Under the pieces are notes generated by a model that was given only the letters and a program-made list of their open reading frames with translations, did not search any database and was not told where the DNA came from. 64,000 nucleotides of DNA from positions 1 to 64,000 of the forward strand of contig NZ_JAEFCD010000024.1 of assembly GCF_016405965.1 (NCBI RefSeq). Reading direction: 5' to 3'. Of the stretch, positions 56,554-64,000 are shown piece by piece. Both the position numbers and the translations under genes were made by a program. Origin of the DNA: Alteromonas sp. IB21. GTDB lineage: Bacteria > Pseudomonadota > Gammaproteobacteria > Enterobacterales > Alteromonadaceae. The stretch's first letter is position 1; every line of letters begins with the position of its first letter.

Positions 56554-57276
56554 ATGAAAAAACGCAATGCTTTTCAAGCATCCATCCGCATCGTTACTAC
56601 TGCTATTGTTGCAGTGCTATACTCATCAGCGTCGTTCGCTGACTGGAGCGCAAATATTTCTGCGGTCTCTGATTATACCTTCAATGGCCTAAGCCAAACC
56701 CAAAATGATCCAGCACTTCAAGGTGGTATAGATAAAGCTCTCGAAAACGGCGTATATGCTGGCACTTGGGCATCTAACGTGGATTTTGGTGGCGACACCA
56801 ACCTTGAGTGGGATGCCTACGTGGGTCGTTATCAAATGCTTACTGAGGCTGTCAGCATTGACTATGGTATCGCCTATTATTCCTACCACGGCGGTGACGA
56901 CTCAAGCGACGGTAATTATCCAGAAATTTATACTAAGTTTGGCTATGCAAGCGACTACGGTAATACAGAGCTTAATTTCTGGTACACGTGGGATTACTTT
57001 GGGACAGGCTCAAGACATACAGTAGCGATGGTTGCCCATACCTTCGAACTCGCGCCAAACCATAACGTACGCGCAAGCTTTGATGTGTCTAACTCGCTAG
57101 ATAGCGACACATGGGTATGGCGTGATGACAATACATCGTTTTATCACTATCGTTTGGCTTACCAAACGAGCTACAAAGGTTTAGATTTCGAAATTGCCGC
57201 AGAGAATACAAACCTTGATATAGATACCGCTGACGAACGAATTGTGTTCGGCGTAACCAAAACATTTAGCTTCTAA
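56554..57276 (+). CDS. TorF-family putative porin (Gcw_chp)
   Basis: This 240-residue protein has a signal peptide ending SSASFA, then strands starting DWSANISAVSDYTFNGLSQT, the typical opening of the Gcw_chp/TorF barrel family. It ends IVFGVTKTFSF with terminal Phe. It is an outer-membrane barrel. Its place downstream of choline genes suggests it helps choline or betaine cross the outer membrane, which is an inference. It has AGGTG before the ATG and a terminator 57 bases after its stop. Confidence 0.85.
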   Translation: MKKRNAFQASIRIVTTAIVAVLYSSASFADWSANISAVSDYTFNGLSQTQNDPALQGGIDKALENGVYAGTWASNVDFGGDTNLEWDAYVGRYQMLTEAVSIDYGIAYYSYHGGDDSSDGNYPEIYTKFGYASDYGNTELNFWYTWDYFGTGSRHTVAMVAHTFELAPNHNVRASFDVSNSLDSDTWVWRDDNTSFYHYRLAYQTSYKGLDFEIAAENTNLDIDTADERIVFGVTKTFSF

Positions 57277-57332
57277 AGCCTGCTTTAAGCGCTATTTTCT
57301 CATAGAAAAAAAGAGCGCTAAGCAAAAGGTAT

Positions 57333-57370
57333 AAAGCGTGCGAACGCCATTAATACTGCGCACGCTTTTT
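57333..57370 (+). terminator. Rho-independent terminator after the porin gene
   Basis: AAAGCGTGCG (57333-57342) pairs over ten bases with CGCACGCTTT (57359-57368), followed by further T to 57370. It ends the bet cluster. Confidence 0.92.
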
Positions 57371-57417
57371 ATCGTTTTTCTTGCTGCTCTTTACGGCTAA
57401 ATCTCCGCTATTCAGCC

Positions 57418-58392
57418 TCAAAATGACCAAGCTATAAAGCGACTCACCTTGCTCCCCTGCCCCATATCAATGACTTTACATTCACGCGCGCCATAGTAAT
57501 TAATACTCGTTTTCAGTGGCTTTAAATGCGCGCTTTTCGATACCAAACAGGTAAACCATTCAACATTGTCTTTTACGTTAACACTTTCTTTTATCATGCG
57601 TTGAATAAACGCAAGCTCGCCGCCTTCACACCACAGTTCGTTAGCTTGACCCGCAAAATTTAGGTTAGCCTGTTTCGCGACATTTTCTGTAACCTTATTA
57701 TGCCCTTGTGATTTTGCGCGATGAGCGAACTCCTGCGGTGAACTTGCCGTTAACTTGCCACCACGCTTATGTTTATTACGGGCTAAATTTAATGTTTTTC
57801 GATGAGTGCCGTGTAACGCATCTTCTGCAGACTTATGAAAAGGTGGGTTACACATAGTAAAAGTGAAATGCTCGTTATCCTTAATAATGCCCTCAAAAAT
57901 ATGTGCACTATCGGCTTGTTTTCGCACGCTAAATTTATTGGTTAGCCTTCTATTTTTGCTCGCTATTTGCGCAGCACTTTTAACCGCTTGGCCGTCTACA
58001 TCACTGCCCACAAATTCCCAGTCATAAGACGCCACGCCAATAATGGGGTAAATTGCGTTGGCCCCCACGCCCACATCTAGACCACGAACAGCTAGACCCC
58101 GAACAGCGTCTCGCTTTTCATCAGATTGATATAATAAATCGGCAATGCCGTGAATATAGTCGGCTCTACCTGGAACAGGCGGACACAAATATCCTTCCGG
58201 CATGTCCCAATATTCAAGCTTATAGTAGTGGAAAAGCAGCGCAGCGTTGAGCGCTTTTACCGCGTTTGGATTGGTAAAATCGATACTCGTTTTGCCACTT
58301 TTTGCGCGCACTAAGAAAGGTTTAAGTGCGGGATACGACTGGCACAGCGCATCCATGGGATAGCCGTTTTTGTGAATATTTCTTGGGTGCAT
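57418..58392 (-). CDS. rlmF: 23S rRNA (adenine-1618-N6)-methyltransferase
   Basis: This 324-residue protein begins HPRNIHKNGYPMDALCQSYPAL, the RlmF start. It has the SAM-binding GLDVGVGANAIYPI and the catalytic NPPF motif in TMCNPPFHKSAEDA. A conserved RNKHKRGG region lies between them. It methylates A1618 of 23S rRNA. It is a single-gene unit converging on the TorF porin. Confidence 0.95.
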   Translation of the reverse strand: MHPRNIHKNGYPMDALCQSYPALKPFLVRAKSGKTSIDFTNPNAVKALNAALLFHYYKLEYWDMPEGYLCPPVPGRADYIHGIADLLYQSDEKRDAVRGLAVRGLDVGVGANAIYPIIGVASYDWEFVGSDVDGQAVKSAAQIASKNRRLTNKFSVRKQADSAHIFEGIIKDNEHFTFTMCNPPFHKSAEDALHGTHRKTLNLARNKHKRGGKLTASSPQEFAHRAKSQGHNKVTENVAKQANLNFAGQANELWCEGGELAFIQRMIKESVNVKDNVEWFTCLVSKSAHLKPLKTSINYYGARECKVIDMGQGSKVSRFIAWSF

Positions 58393-58800
58393 GAAGCGCT
58401 ACTTTTTATTGGAAATTAGAAATTGAGACTGCACGTTATCATCGAGCAACTGGGCGCCACTGCCTCGGGCTGCCACTTTATCGTCGTTATTGTAAAGCCT
58501 GCTGCGTTCTGATGACAAACACCTATAGCCAATACACCTCTCTAACGACGTTTCCAAACTAGTCAGCGCCGCTATTTATGCATCAAGAGGTTGAAGTAGT
58601 TTCATACAGCCAACTTATATTTACCTTGTTCACCTACACCGCAGCTGTGAGATCAGAATGGCATAGGAAACCTCTATAAGCAGCAGGTTTCATCAAGATA
58701 TCCTTTCAATTGATTTATATATACAAAGCGTAATTTACGTGTTAACGGTATAAAGAGTAGCCGATAATACAAAAATAACTGCCAAAACAACGGAATGCAT
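58393..58800. other. Intergenic region between rlmF and the M24 peptidase gene
   Basis: 408 bases, divergently flanked. It must carry two promoters, but no clear operator or RNA gene was seen. A minus-strand 46-codon frame beginning with TTG is discussed under rejected items. Confidence 0.5.
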
Positions 58801-60132
58801 ATGAAAAAAACCTTATTTTTCCTACTCATCTTTTTAGGGTTCAGTGTACAAGCCAGTTCGGTGCTGTCGATGAAAGAAAGAAGTGTCTTAATTGATAATA
58901 TTCTTGAACAGCGCTTTAGTGATGTGCTGCCCCACATTATGGAGCGCGAGGGCATCGACATGTGGGTGCTGATGTCTCGCGAGTACAACGAAGATCCCGT
59001 CTTAAAAACCATGCTGCCTTCTACTTGGATTTCCGCACGGCGTCACACCATGTTAGTTATTTACAATTCCGGAAATGGCCAACCGCTTGAACGTTTGGCT
59101 GTTGCAAGGTATGCGGTAGGATCTCTATTTAAAAAAGCGTGGGATAAGGAAGCGCAACCCGACCAGTGGGAAGCATTGAAACACATTATCGAAGCGCGAA
59201 ACCCTTCAAAAATTGCCATTAATACATCTGATGCATTTGCCCTTGCAGACGGTATGACATCAACCGAATACAATAGGTTAATGGCCACACTATCTGATGA
59301 ATTCAAACGTCGAGTGGTAAGCGGTGAAATGCTTGCTATTGGTTGGCTAGAAACGCGTAGTGAATTAGAGATGAAGCACTACCCTGCTCTTGCGCAAATT
59401 GGTCATTCGCTTATAGCAACGGCATTTTCAAATGAAGTTATTACGCCAAACGTCACATCCACAGACGATGTTGTGTGGTGGCTTCGAGATCAAACTCGCG
59501 CGCTAGGGCTTACTAATTGGTTTCATCCCACCGTCTCTATTCAACGTCAAGACAATGAAGTGTTCGATCAAATCAGTGCATTTAGCAAACGCCCTGGCGA
59601 AAATATCATTCGACCGGGTGATCTCATTCATGTTGATTTCGGCATTACCTACCTTCGCCTTAATACCGATCAACAGCAACATGCCTATGTGTTAAAACCG
59701 GGTGAGAAAGACGCACCAGCTTCACTTAAAAATGCGCTAAAAGCGGGTAATCAGTTGCAAGACATTCTAACCAGTAATTTTAAGGTAGGCAGAACGGGAA
59801 ACACCATTTTAAGTAGGTCTCGTGATCAAGCTATTGAACAAGGTATCTCGCCCGCTATTTATACCCACCCGCTTGGTTTTCATGGCCATGCAGCCGGCCC
59901 AACCATAGGAATGTGGGATGCGCAGCAAGGAGTACCCGTTCAAGGTGACTATCCAATGTTTGCAAAAACGGCCTATTCAATAGAGCTCAATGCGGCACGC
60001 TTTATCGAAGAATGGAAAAAAGAGATACGAATTATGCTGGAAGAAGATGCGTTTTTTGATGGCGAGCAAGTAACGTATTTAGATGGCAGACAGACTGAAT
60101 TTCATTTGATTTACTCTAATGAAAGTCAATAA
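58801..60132 (+). CDS. Secreted M24-family metallopeptidase (aminopeptidase P-like)
   Basis: The start at ATG 58801 gives 443 residues with a signal peptide (TLFFLLIFLGFSVQAS). A start at 58795 only adds two residues. The C-terminal pita-bread domain keeps metal ligands: LIHVDFGITYLRLNTDQQQH (two Asp), HPLGFHGHAAGPTIGMW (His), YSIELNA (Glu) and a final Glu near EEDAFFDGEQV. It cleaves peptides with Pro at position 2 or has a related activity in the periplasm. It is not the classical cytoplasmic PepP. Confidence 0.87.
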   Translation: MKKTLFFLLIFLGFSVQASSVLSMKERSVLIDNILEQRFSDVLPHIMEREGIDMWVLMSREYNEDPVLKTMLPSTWISARRHTMLVIYNSGNGQPLERLAVARYAVGSLFKKAWDKEAQPDQWEALKHIIEARNPSKIAINTSDAFALADGMTSTEYNRLMATLSDEFKRRVVSGEMLAIGWLETRSELEMKHYPALAQIGHSLIATAFSNEVITPNVTSTDDVVWWLRDQTRALGLTNWFHPTVSIQRQDNEVFDQISAFSKRPGENIIRPGDLIHVDFGITYLRLNTDQQQHAYVLKPGEKDAPASLKNALKAGNQLQDILTSNFKVGRTGNTILSRSRDQAIEQGISPAIYTHPLGFHGHAAGPTIGMWDAQQGVPVQGDYPMFAKTAYSIELNAARFIEEWKKEIRIMLEEDAFFDGEQVTYLDGRQTEFHLIYSNESQ

Positions 60133-60255
60133 TCATCGGCGAAGCATTACGCCTATTCCAGTTTTTTGTGAGTTAAAAATGAACTGGCTGGCTAGAATAT
60201 TAGCCGATGTGAAAAAATTTAAGCAGAGATAAAACCGGTAAAGCGTAAAGTGTCA

Positions 60256-60283
60256 GGCCTTTCGCCTTTTCAAGTGAAAGGCC
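60256..60283. terminator. Hairpin between convergent genes
   Basis: GGCCTTTC (60256-60263) and GAAAGGCC (60276-60283) form an 8-bp stem. No T run on either side makes it a weak terminator. Confidence 0.45.
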
Positions 60284-60333
60284 ATGAAACTGTACAAAAT
60301 ATTAGCAGTAGGTTACTACCCTAAAACCTAGTC

Positions 60334-60801
60334 TTATTCAGCTGCAGTGCGAACTACTACGTTTTCAGCTTTGTATTCACGAACAAAGTCAGAAATTGTT
60401 TTGTGGTTACAAATGATGTTTTCACCTTCCAAACCAAACTTCGCCAGTGCTGCTTCTTTACCTAAAGAAAGAGCTTCTAAACAAGCTTGTGACGCTACGT
60501 CTTGATTCTTTGCAACAAGCGCTACGGTTTTTGCGTTTTCAGTCGCTTTATTGTTTCTGTACATATAAGCGAAAGTACGCAGAGACTCACCGTTACAGCG
60601 AACAGATGCGCTAAATTCTTCGGCATTAAAGCCATTTGCGCGAATAAGGCGCAGCGCAGGAGCAAAACCTTCTTCGGCCGCAGTCAAACACGCCTGTGTT
60701 TCAAAATTTTCGTTAATTGGCTTTAGTACCACATCTTTTGCGAAAGATTGTGTAGCAGCAACAGTTAGTGTTAGAGCAATAGCGAAAGTAGACAGTTTCA
60801 T
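60334..60801 (-). CDS. Periplasmic DUF3718-type protein with internal duplication
   Basis: This 155-residue protein has a signal peptide (TLTVAATQSFA) and two similar units. ACLTAAEEGFAPALRLIRANG with VRCNGESLRTFAYMY matches ACLEALSLGKEAALAKFGL with IICNHKTISDFVREY. Each unit carries two Cys, which could form disulfides. The pattern fits DUF3718, a short periplasmic family of marine gammaproteobacteria whose function is unknown. Confidence 0.75.
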   Translation of the reverse strand: MKLSTFAIALTLTVAATQSFAKDVVLKPINENFETQACLTAAEEGFAPALRLIRANGFNAEEFSASVRCNGESLRTFAYMYRNNKATENAKTVALVAKNQDVASQACLEALSLGKEAALAKFGLEGENIICNHKTISDFVREYKAENVVVRTAAE

Positions 60802-61122
60802 TTTTTAAATTCCTATTTTGTAACTTAATTAGATATCACCTAGATGATGCGTACATTATGAACAACACTTTCAAAAAATAAAGCATTTTTTGTAATTTAA
60901 TTACAGAAAACAAGAATAAAACAGACAGATCACGCCTAAACTGAAAGTTATTTACAAAAAATAACATGTTTCACATAGAATTTTACATATAAGTATTTTT
61001 AGTTACAGGTGTCTGGGTACAATGAAACAAAAAAGCGCGCATGAAATCGCTTTCAGCGCGCTTGGTTCAAAAAATCACAACGGGGTAATAGCCGTTACCA
61101 AGGTAACCTTTAAAGTCTAAAC
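60802..61122. other. Intergenic region before the PaaX-linked genes
   Basis: 321 AT-rich bases with no gene. It contains the minus-strand terminator at 61033-61063 for the gene at 61123. On the other side it holds the promoter of the DUF3718 gene. Confidence 0.5.
61033..61063 (-). terminator. Terminator after the PaaX-linked unknown gene
   Basis: AAGCGCGC (61033-61040) pairs with GCGCGCTT (61056-61063), and TGAAA pairs with TTTCA inside. On the minus strand CTTTTTTGTTTC follows. Confidence 0.9.
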
Positions 61123-62247
61123 CTATAAAATGAGATCGTGCATCCAGTTAAGTGATGGCAACTGCTGTTCTGGCTGGTAGAAGAGTCGATTTAGCCTACC
61201 CAACAAGTTAACCGAGCGACTTGGATCGTGCGCTTTAACCCTGTGCTCACTCTCGGTAAGCATGAATTCCCATGGCTGAAGATTGAGGTCGTCTACTTCT
61301 TCTTGCCTAACGCCCAGTGACTGCAGCGTTGACAGAATTCGTTCGGTTTTGCTTTCAGCAATAGGAATAATCTCGTTGCCGTATAAATTATCAAGCGGCT
61401 CGTTTATAGCTTCTAACGTGTGATTTATTGCTGCCCACACCTCGTCGTGATCAAACGCCCATCCTCTAGGTGCATAGTACCCTTCAATCTCCCATTCAAA
61501 TTCAGCATTGCTAACAGCAATAGAACTTTCCGCTTCAGGAGAATAGGCTAAGTCAGGTTTAGCTCCAATATTGTAGGCATCGACACTCATCGCAACGCAA
61601 ATAATCAAATCACCACAATGTTGTTTGTTTGTGTAAAGCGCTTCAAATGCCGCTCGCTTAACACCCATCCAACCGTGAACTTTAGATGGTTGTTCAACAA
61701 AGTGCCTTACATCATTAGGTAAATCCTCGCCATAGGCATTGATGAGAAGAGGTAAGGGATTTTGATCTGGCGCTTCATCAGGCATCCACACTTCGTATTC
61801 TTGTCTGTTATCGGCTTTACCACGACTTTTGATACCGTAAGACAAATTCACAGGGCGGCAAATACTTCTGTCTTCATCTATTTTGTGAAAATACTCAGAA
61901 CGCATTCGCTTTATGAATGGCGCGTCTAGACCAGCCAACGCTGCCGTTGGGTAGCGATAGCCTATTTCACTATGCTCAACCATGTGTAACGTGGGAATAG
62001 CCTGTGTCAGCTTATTCTTCAAGCCCGATAACGCATTAACTCTGGGTAGAACAATACTCCTCTCTGGCTCTATAGTGAGCCTGCTTCCATCTTCGGTTAC
62101 GAACTTTGGTGTTTTGTGAAACTCATAACCTGCGAAACCTAAAGTGCTCACCGCGGCGTTTCGGTATTGAGACAGCTCACTGAAAAGCGCGGTGTGATTG
62201 CGTATATGCTTAAACAAAGGTCTTGATGCGGTCATATTTACTTCCAT
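61123..62247 (-). CDS. Unrecognised 374-residue protein next to a PaaX-like regulator
   Basis: Soluble, with no signal peptide or TM segment. It has several conserved-looking stretches (HTALFSELSQYRNAAVSTLGF, TEDGSRLTIEPERSIVLPR, GYYAPRGWAFDHDEVWAAI) but no motif I can name. ATG at 62247 and ATG at 62235 both have GGAAG nearby, so the start may be 12 bases inside. The gene lies 36 bases after the PaaX-like gene, presumably in one operon, with a strong terminator downstream. A role beside the regulator or the divergent acyl-CoA dehydrogenase is possible but unknown. Confidence 0.65.
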   Translation of the reverse strand: MEVNMTASRPLFKHIRNHTALFSELSQYRNAAVSTLGFAGYEFHKTPKFVTEDGSRLTIEPERSIVLPRVNALSGLKNKLTQAIPTLHMVEHSEIGYRYPTAALAGLDAPFIKRMRSEYFHKIDEDRSICRPVNLSYGIKSRGKADNRQEYEVWMPDEAPDQNPLPLLINAYGEDLPNDVRHFVEQPSKVHGWMGVKRAAFEALYTNKQHCGDLIICVAMSVDAYNIGAKPDLAYSPEAESSIAVSNAEFEWEIEGYYAPRGWAFDHDEVWAAINHTLEAINEPLDNLYGNEIIPIAESKTERILSTLQSLGVRQEEVDDLNLQPWEFMLTESEHRVKAHDPSRSVNLLGRLNRLFYQPEQQLPSLNWMHDLIL

Positions 62248-62283
62248 TTCGGCTACTTCCGTTTTAATTCCAAGGCTACTAAC

Positions 62284-63084
62284 CTAATTTAGGTTCAAAA
62301 AGCGATGCCATATCTCTGCGCCCATATCATCATAATGCTTTACCAAATTACGATAATGCTCGCGCATCGTCACATCAACTAGCGGCGAAGGCAATAAAGG
62401 GTCAAACACCAAATGATATAAGGCTCTATCTCCTATCACATAGGATTCTTTGGTTGCATCTTCAAGGGATAAAGACGGTAATCGAGCAAGAGATTCCTCT
62501 ATTTCACGGCATCCGTCTTTATACAGCGACGCTAGGTTTAGATGGCGCCATAGTCCCATCGCCTTACTTTGTGTTTTACTGTCAAAGTCGCTGGCCCTAA
62601 ACACTAGTGCTTTACCCGACAAGCCAAGTGTGTGAAGCCTTTCTCGAACTTCGCCAACGCCGCCTGAAAAGTTGTTCGGTCTAAGATAAGCGTCGTTTGC
62701 CAGCTTTTTCATCCCCACAAGCTTGAGTGCACGTTCGTTATTTCTGTACTGCTTTTTATCACTTTTAGGAAGGGGGCTGGTTTGAGCAACAACCCAATCG
62801 TTTTGCCAAGGTACCAGGCCGTTCTCATCCTCTCGCCACTGATGTATTTCTTTAGCAAAACGAATGCCTTTGTCGCCCAGTCTGTAATAGCCTCGCTCAA
62901 CCAAGGTGATGAGCTGCGCAGACTGTAAACGCGTGAGCGTAACGCGAATGTTGTTTTCAGAAATCCCAAACAGCGCCCCCACGCGTACAGCTGCACTGGC
63001 ATTCATTTGAATATTGTCACGGGAGCCCAATAGCTTTAGCAGTAGCTTTCGTGCGACGGGCTTTCTCTCTTTATCTAATTGCAA
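62284..63084 (-). CDS. PaaX-like transcriptional regulator
   Basis: The predicted start is TTG 63084, with ATG absent nearby; the true start is uncertain. The 266-residue protein has an N-terminal winged helix (KLLLKLLGSRDNIQMNASAAVRVGALFGISENNIRVTLTRLQSAQLI, read as domain). The middle and C-terminal PaaX domain has NVRERLH-like residues, FDPLLPSPLVD and REHYRNLVKHYDDMGAEIWHRFL. PaaX family members repress aromatic or fatty-acid catabolic genes and are released by acyl-CoA. It is divergent from the AidB-like acyl-CoA dehydrogenase, its likely target. Confidence 0.8.
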   Translation of the reverse strand: MQLDKERKPVARKLLLKLLGSRDNIQMNASAAVRVGALFGISENNIRVTLTRLQSAQLITLVERGYYRLGDKGIRFAKEIHQWREDENGLVPWQNDWVVAQTSPLPKSDKKQYRNNERALKLVGMKKLANDAYLRPNNFSGGVGEVRERLHTLGLSGKALVFRASDFDSKTQSKAMGLWRHLNLASLYKDGCREIEESLARLPSLSLEDATKESYVIGDRALYHLVFDPLLPSPLVDVTMREHYRNLVKHYDDMGAEIWHRFLNLN

Positions 63085-63318
63085 ACTCTTTTTACTTCTT
63101 TGTCTCAGATAGGGGCTAAGTTTTAAGCGAAATCTAAGGTGGCATCAGGCTAAATGTATATTCGTTCATCATCATACAAACATGCGCCAGGCACAAACAT
63201 TACATGAATTGTTAATTCGCAAATATTAATGTAATGTTTTAGCGGAGTGTTTTAAGATTGCGCTCTAAAGTAAAAGCGCAAAAAAGATGCACCCTTTCTA
63301 TTCATAAGTGGAAATGCC

Positions 63319-64000
63319 ATGACCCCATCAGATCGATTTGTGACGCACGTTGTAGAAAACCAACCCACCATTCCCGCCCCCTACAATTTGTGGCGCAATG
63401 ATGCGTTGTTACGTCTATTGGTAAACCACCATTTACCTTCATCACACCAGCATGACGAAGGTTTATTAGATCAATATGGTCAACTTGCGGGTGATACACT
63501 TATGGGTCACGGGGAGCTCGCTAATAAGAACAAGCCAACGCTTCATACATTCGATCGTTATGGCCGCCGCACAGATAATGTAGAGTTTCACCCGAGCTAT
63601 CACGCACTAATGGAAAGAGCGATGCAGCACAATGTTCACAACTATTCGTGGACGCACGAGGGAGTTGAAGGAGCCCATACTGTTCGCGCAGCGCTGATGT
63701 ATATGCATTATCAAGCTGAGTCTGGTACGTCTTGTCCGCTAACCATGACCCACGCGGCAATCCCAGCAATGCGTTATGGAGCAAACTTACCGCCCTACTA
63801 CCTAGATAAAACCACTAACGGCGTTTACGACCCTCGTTCTCTTCCCGCTAGTCAGAAACACGGGCTCACCATAGGCATGGGCATGACCGAGAAACAAGGC
63901 GGGTCGGATGTGAGGCGAAACACCACTACTGCAGTAAAACAGGCTGATGGCAGTTACCACATTGTAGGGCATAAGTTCTTTTTCTCAGCCCCCATGTGCG
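63319..64000 (+). CDS. AidB-like acyl-CoA dehydrogenase (5' part; runs off the window)
   Basis: The frame opens at ATG 63319 (MTPSDRFVTHVVENQPTIPAPYNLW, read as motif) and remains open to the end, 227 codons. It has the AidB-type N-terminus (TH-V-NQP) and the FAD-binding TIGMGMTEKQGGSDVRRNTT. AidB proteins are acyl-CoA dehydrogenase relatives linked to alkylation response in E. coli, but many are catabolic. GGAAATGCC lies before the start. The C-terminus cannot be judged. Confidence 0.85.
   Translation, partial: MTPSDRFVTHVVENQPTIPAPYNLWRNDALLRLLVNHHLPSSHQHDEGLLDQYGQLAGDTLMGHGELANKNKPTLHTFDRYGRRTDNVEFHPSYHALMERAMQHNVHNYSWTHEGVEGAHTVRAALMYMHYQAESGTSCPLTMTHAAIPAMRYGANLPPYYLDKTTNGVYDPRSLPASQKHGLTIGMGMTEKQGGSDVRRNTTTAVKQADGSYHIVGHKFFFSAPMC

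Noticed and set aside
58409-58552. Minus-strand 46-codon frame beginning with TTG upstream of rlmF
   Set aside because: No ribosome-binding site or recognisable protein, and it lies in the gap between divergent genes. It is likely a chance frame.

Overview
The window reads as a chromosomal stretch of a marine gammaproteobacterium, most likely Alteromonas or a close relative. This is inferred from the gene repertoire (GlnE, HldE, RlmF, TcpQ-domain, DUF3718 and TorF-type proteins, a TonB-dependent receptor, and an exosortase-A polysaccharide locus), not from a database search. No rRNA, tRNA, CRISPR array, prophage or complete insertion sequence was seen. The only mobile-element trace is a possible IS21-type terminus at bases 1-54.

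Bases 1-19100 hold an exosortase A (XrtA) exopolysaccharide locus. A minus-strand block (241-7761) encodes a flippase, two pyruvyl transferases, a GT4 glycosyltransferase, an acyltransferase, an O-antigen-ligase-like protein and a 46-residue membrane protein. A secreted beta-helix protein (7952-9034) lies in the middle on the plus strand. Exosortase, NodB-type deacetylase and initiating sugar transferase follow on the minus strand (9053-12827). The export machinery is divergent on the plus strand (12977-17801): outer-membrane export lipoprotein, chain-length regulator, tyrosine autokinase and outer-membrane barrel. A minus-strand ExeA-like ATPase (18004-19068) closes it. No PEP-CTERM substrate is encoded here.

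Bases 19200-31900 are mostly housekeeping: HldE, a GIY-YIG protein, a DUF350 membrane protein, GlnE, a TcpQ-domain protein, an LpxL/M-type acyltransferase, small conserved proteins, and a FadE-type acyl-CoA dehydrogenase behind a promoter with a FadR-like site. Bases 31950-40200 carry a TonB-dependent receptor, a GGDEF/EAL protein, thymidine kinase, a LacI-type regulator, uracil phosphoribosyltransferase and a small XRE regulator. The XRE gene is preceded by what looks like a complete ribosome-mediated attenuator with a Tyr/Phe-rich 14-residue leader peptide.

Bases 40500-50250 contain a WbuC-type cupin, a probable secreted copper-radical oxidase with an internally duplicated periplasmic partner, a YlqF-type GTPase, a SpoU-type RNA methyltransferase, an Orn/Lys/Arg decarboxylase and small unknown proteins. 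Bases 50370-57370 carry a META/MliC-like lipoprotein and a choline-to-glycine-betaine cluster: betB, betA, a shortened BCCT-like transporter and a TorF-type porin, behind a BetI-like operator but with no betI. The end of the window has rlmF, an M24 peptidase, a DUF3718 protein, and an unknown protein plus PaaX-like regulator divergent from an AidB-like acyl-CoA dehydrogenase cut by the window edge.

The best candidates for something undescribed are the aromatic-peptide attenuator in front of a lone XRE gene, the small membrane protein in the exosortase locus, the copper-radical oxidase pair, and the short BCCT-like gene with its overlapping upstream ORF.
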